Shown here: piece by piece, positions 63,103 through 64,000 of the stretch
Position numbering within the stretch: the first letter of the stretch is position 1
Layout of the letters: each line of letters begins with the position of its first letter
From: an uncultured Clostridia bacterium
Lineage (GTDB): Bacteria > Bacillota > Clostridia > Christensenellales > Borkfalkiaceae
NCBI GenBank assembly: GCA_944338165.1
Contig: CALVLN010000005.1
Location: forward strand, 62,001 to 126,000
DNA length: 64,000 nt
Direction of reading: 5' to 3'
Notes under the pieces: model-generated
Databases searched by the model: none
What the model was told of the DNA's origin: nothing
What the model saw: only the letters and a program-made list of their open reading frames with translations
Position numbers and translations under genes: made by a program

Positions 63103-64000
63103 TTACATCCCCGAATTGACCACGGGCTGCGCATCCTTGCTGCCGCACAAAACGACCAACAGATTGGCAACCATAGCAGCCTTGCGCTCCTCGTCCAGCA
63201 CGACGGTCTTGTTCTCGCTCAGCCGTTCAAGCGCCATCTCCACCATGCCGACCGCGCCGTCCACGATCATTTTGCGCGCGTCGATGATGGCCGACGCCTG
63301 CTGCCGCTGCAGCATCGCCGCGGCGATCTCCGGCGCATAAGCAAGATAGGTGATGCGCGCCTCGATGATCTCCAGCCCCGCCTCTCTGACGTTTTCCTGG
63401 ATCTTCTCGCGGATGCGCTGCGCCACCACTTCGCTCGAGCCGCGCAGGCTCCCGTCGTCGGCAAGTCCGTCGCCCGTCGTGTCCACGTTGGGTGCGACGT
63501 CGTAGGGATAAATGCGGACGATGTCGCGCAGGGCGGTATCGCATTGCAGAGAAAGGAATTCCTTATAGTTATCCACCTGGAAGACGGCCTTTGCCGTATC
63601 GACGACGCGCCAGGTGACGGCGATCCCGATCTCCACCGGGTTGCCGAGGCAGTCGTTGATCTTCTGTTTGGCGTTGGAGAGCGTCATCACTTTGAGCGAG
63701 ATCTTCATATCCGCGCCAAATCTGCCGAATTTCCCCGCGACGGCTGCCGCGAACGGTTCCTCCTCCGTCTTGACGTCGCCGCTCTGCCCGAGTTTGGTGT
63801 TTGCCGCCGGGTTAAACGCCACGCAGAACGGATTCACCCAATAGAAGCCCTCCCCTTTCAGCGATCCGTAATACTTGCCGAACAGCGTGAGCACGAGCGC
63901 CTCCTGCGGTTTGATCTCCTTGAGTCCGAGGAACGGGAACCAGCCGATGATAAGCCAGGCGACGCCCACGATCAGACAGATGCCCGCCGAGGCCGCATCG
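63103..64000 (-). CDS. SPFH/Band 7 membrane protein, N-terminus beyond window
   Basis: The frame is open to the right edge; about 299 residues are visible. A membrane segment ([22 protein letters not shown]) is followed by [29 protein letters not shown], the start of the SPFH (stomatin/flotillin) domain. Then come [40 protein letters not shown] and the coiled segment [47 protein letters not shown] proteins form membrane microdomain cages and often partner a protease. A GTG at 63969 is in frame, but the membrane helix continues upstream, so the true start lies outside the window. Confidence 0.9.
   Translation of the reverse strand, partial: DAASAGICLIVGVAWLIIGWFPFLGLKEIKPQEALVLTLFGKYYGSLKGEGFYWVNPFCVAFNPAANTKLGQSGDVKTEEEPFAAAVAGKFGRFGADMKISLKVMTLSNAKQKINDCLGNPVEIGIAVTWRVVDTAKAVFQVDNYKEFLSLQCDTALRDIVRIYPYDVAPNVDTTGDGLADDGSLRGSSEVVAQRIREKIQENVREAGLEIIEARITYLAYAPEIAAAMLQRQQASAIIDARKMIVDGAVGMVEMALERLSENKTVVLDEERKAAMVANLLVVLCGSKDAQPVVNSGM

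Overview
The window is chromosomal DNA of an anaerobic, spore-forming, Gram-positive bacterium, most likely a GC-rich member of the Clostridia. This rests on spore genes (spoVAC, spoVAD, spoVAE, yunB, yabP, yabQ), a Rex-controlled fermentation operon (rex, adhE, [FeFe] hydrogenase), a CIRCE-controlled clpB and sigma-A promoters with 17-bp spacers. A family-level guess such as an uncultured Christensenellales-type lineage is inference only. No rRNA, tRNA, CRISPR array, transposase or integrase was seen.

Layout. 1-2805 holds a secreted subtilase (cut by the left edge, AT-rich unlike its surroundings) and a coiled-coil lipoprotein. 3109-3826 has a DUF1540 protein and rplI. 3969-8816 is the rex-adhE-hydrogenase operon, followed by valS and a divergent three-gene NMT1/SsuA-type ABC importer (11779-14344). 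14508-16517 is a membrane-anchored PadR/coiled-coil protein. 16563-24275 carries nadD-yqeK fusion/rsfS, recX-birA-nnr and clpB. 24429-30583 carries ilvE, yigZ, tyrS with an apparent Tyr-rich leader-peptide attenuator, a WYL regulator and lipoproteins. 30757-32474 is murG facing yunB.

32561-39117 is a split spoVA region. spoVAD and spoVAE are separated from spoVAC by a vegetative operon made of a 1118-residue Clp-type AAA+/pseudo-receiver/FtsH-type AAA+ protease fusion and two YbjN-like paralogues. This is the best candidate here for an undescribed system. 39169-46686 is a compact phage head-assembly cassette (terminase, portal, scaffold, capsid, connectors) with no integration, replication or lysis genes, and an ArpU/RinA-like regulator lies upstream at 47243-47917. 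Two secreted proteins with C-terminal anchors (46719, 48110) flank it.

50666-64000 is housekeeping: nucleoside hydrolase, an ABC-F protein, a DUF368 lipid-carrier transporter, a low-molecular-weight phosphatase, a small HTH regulator, an M50-like protease, yabP-yabQ-divIC-ppx, a heterodimeric ABC exporter with its MarR regulator, a YlmH-like S4 protein and a truncated SPFH protein.

Two window-wide themes stand out. Several genes have a sigma-A -10 box only 6-9 bases before the ATG, so their mRNAs look leaderless. A short inverted repeat (TATTATG-N5-CATAATA and variants) recurs beside transcription terminators at four places.
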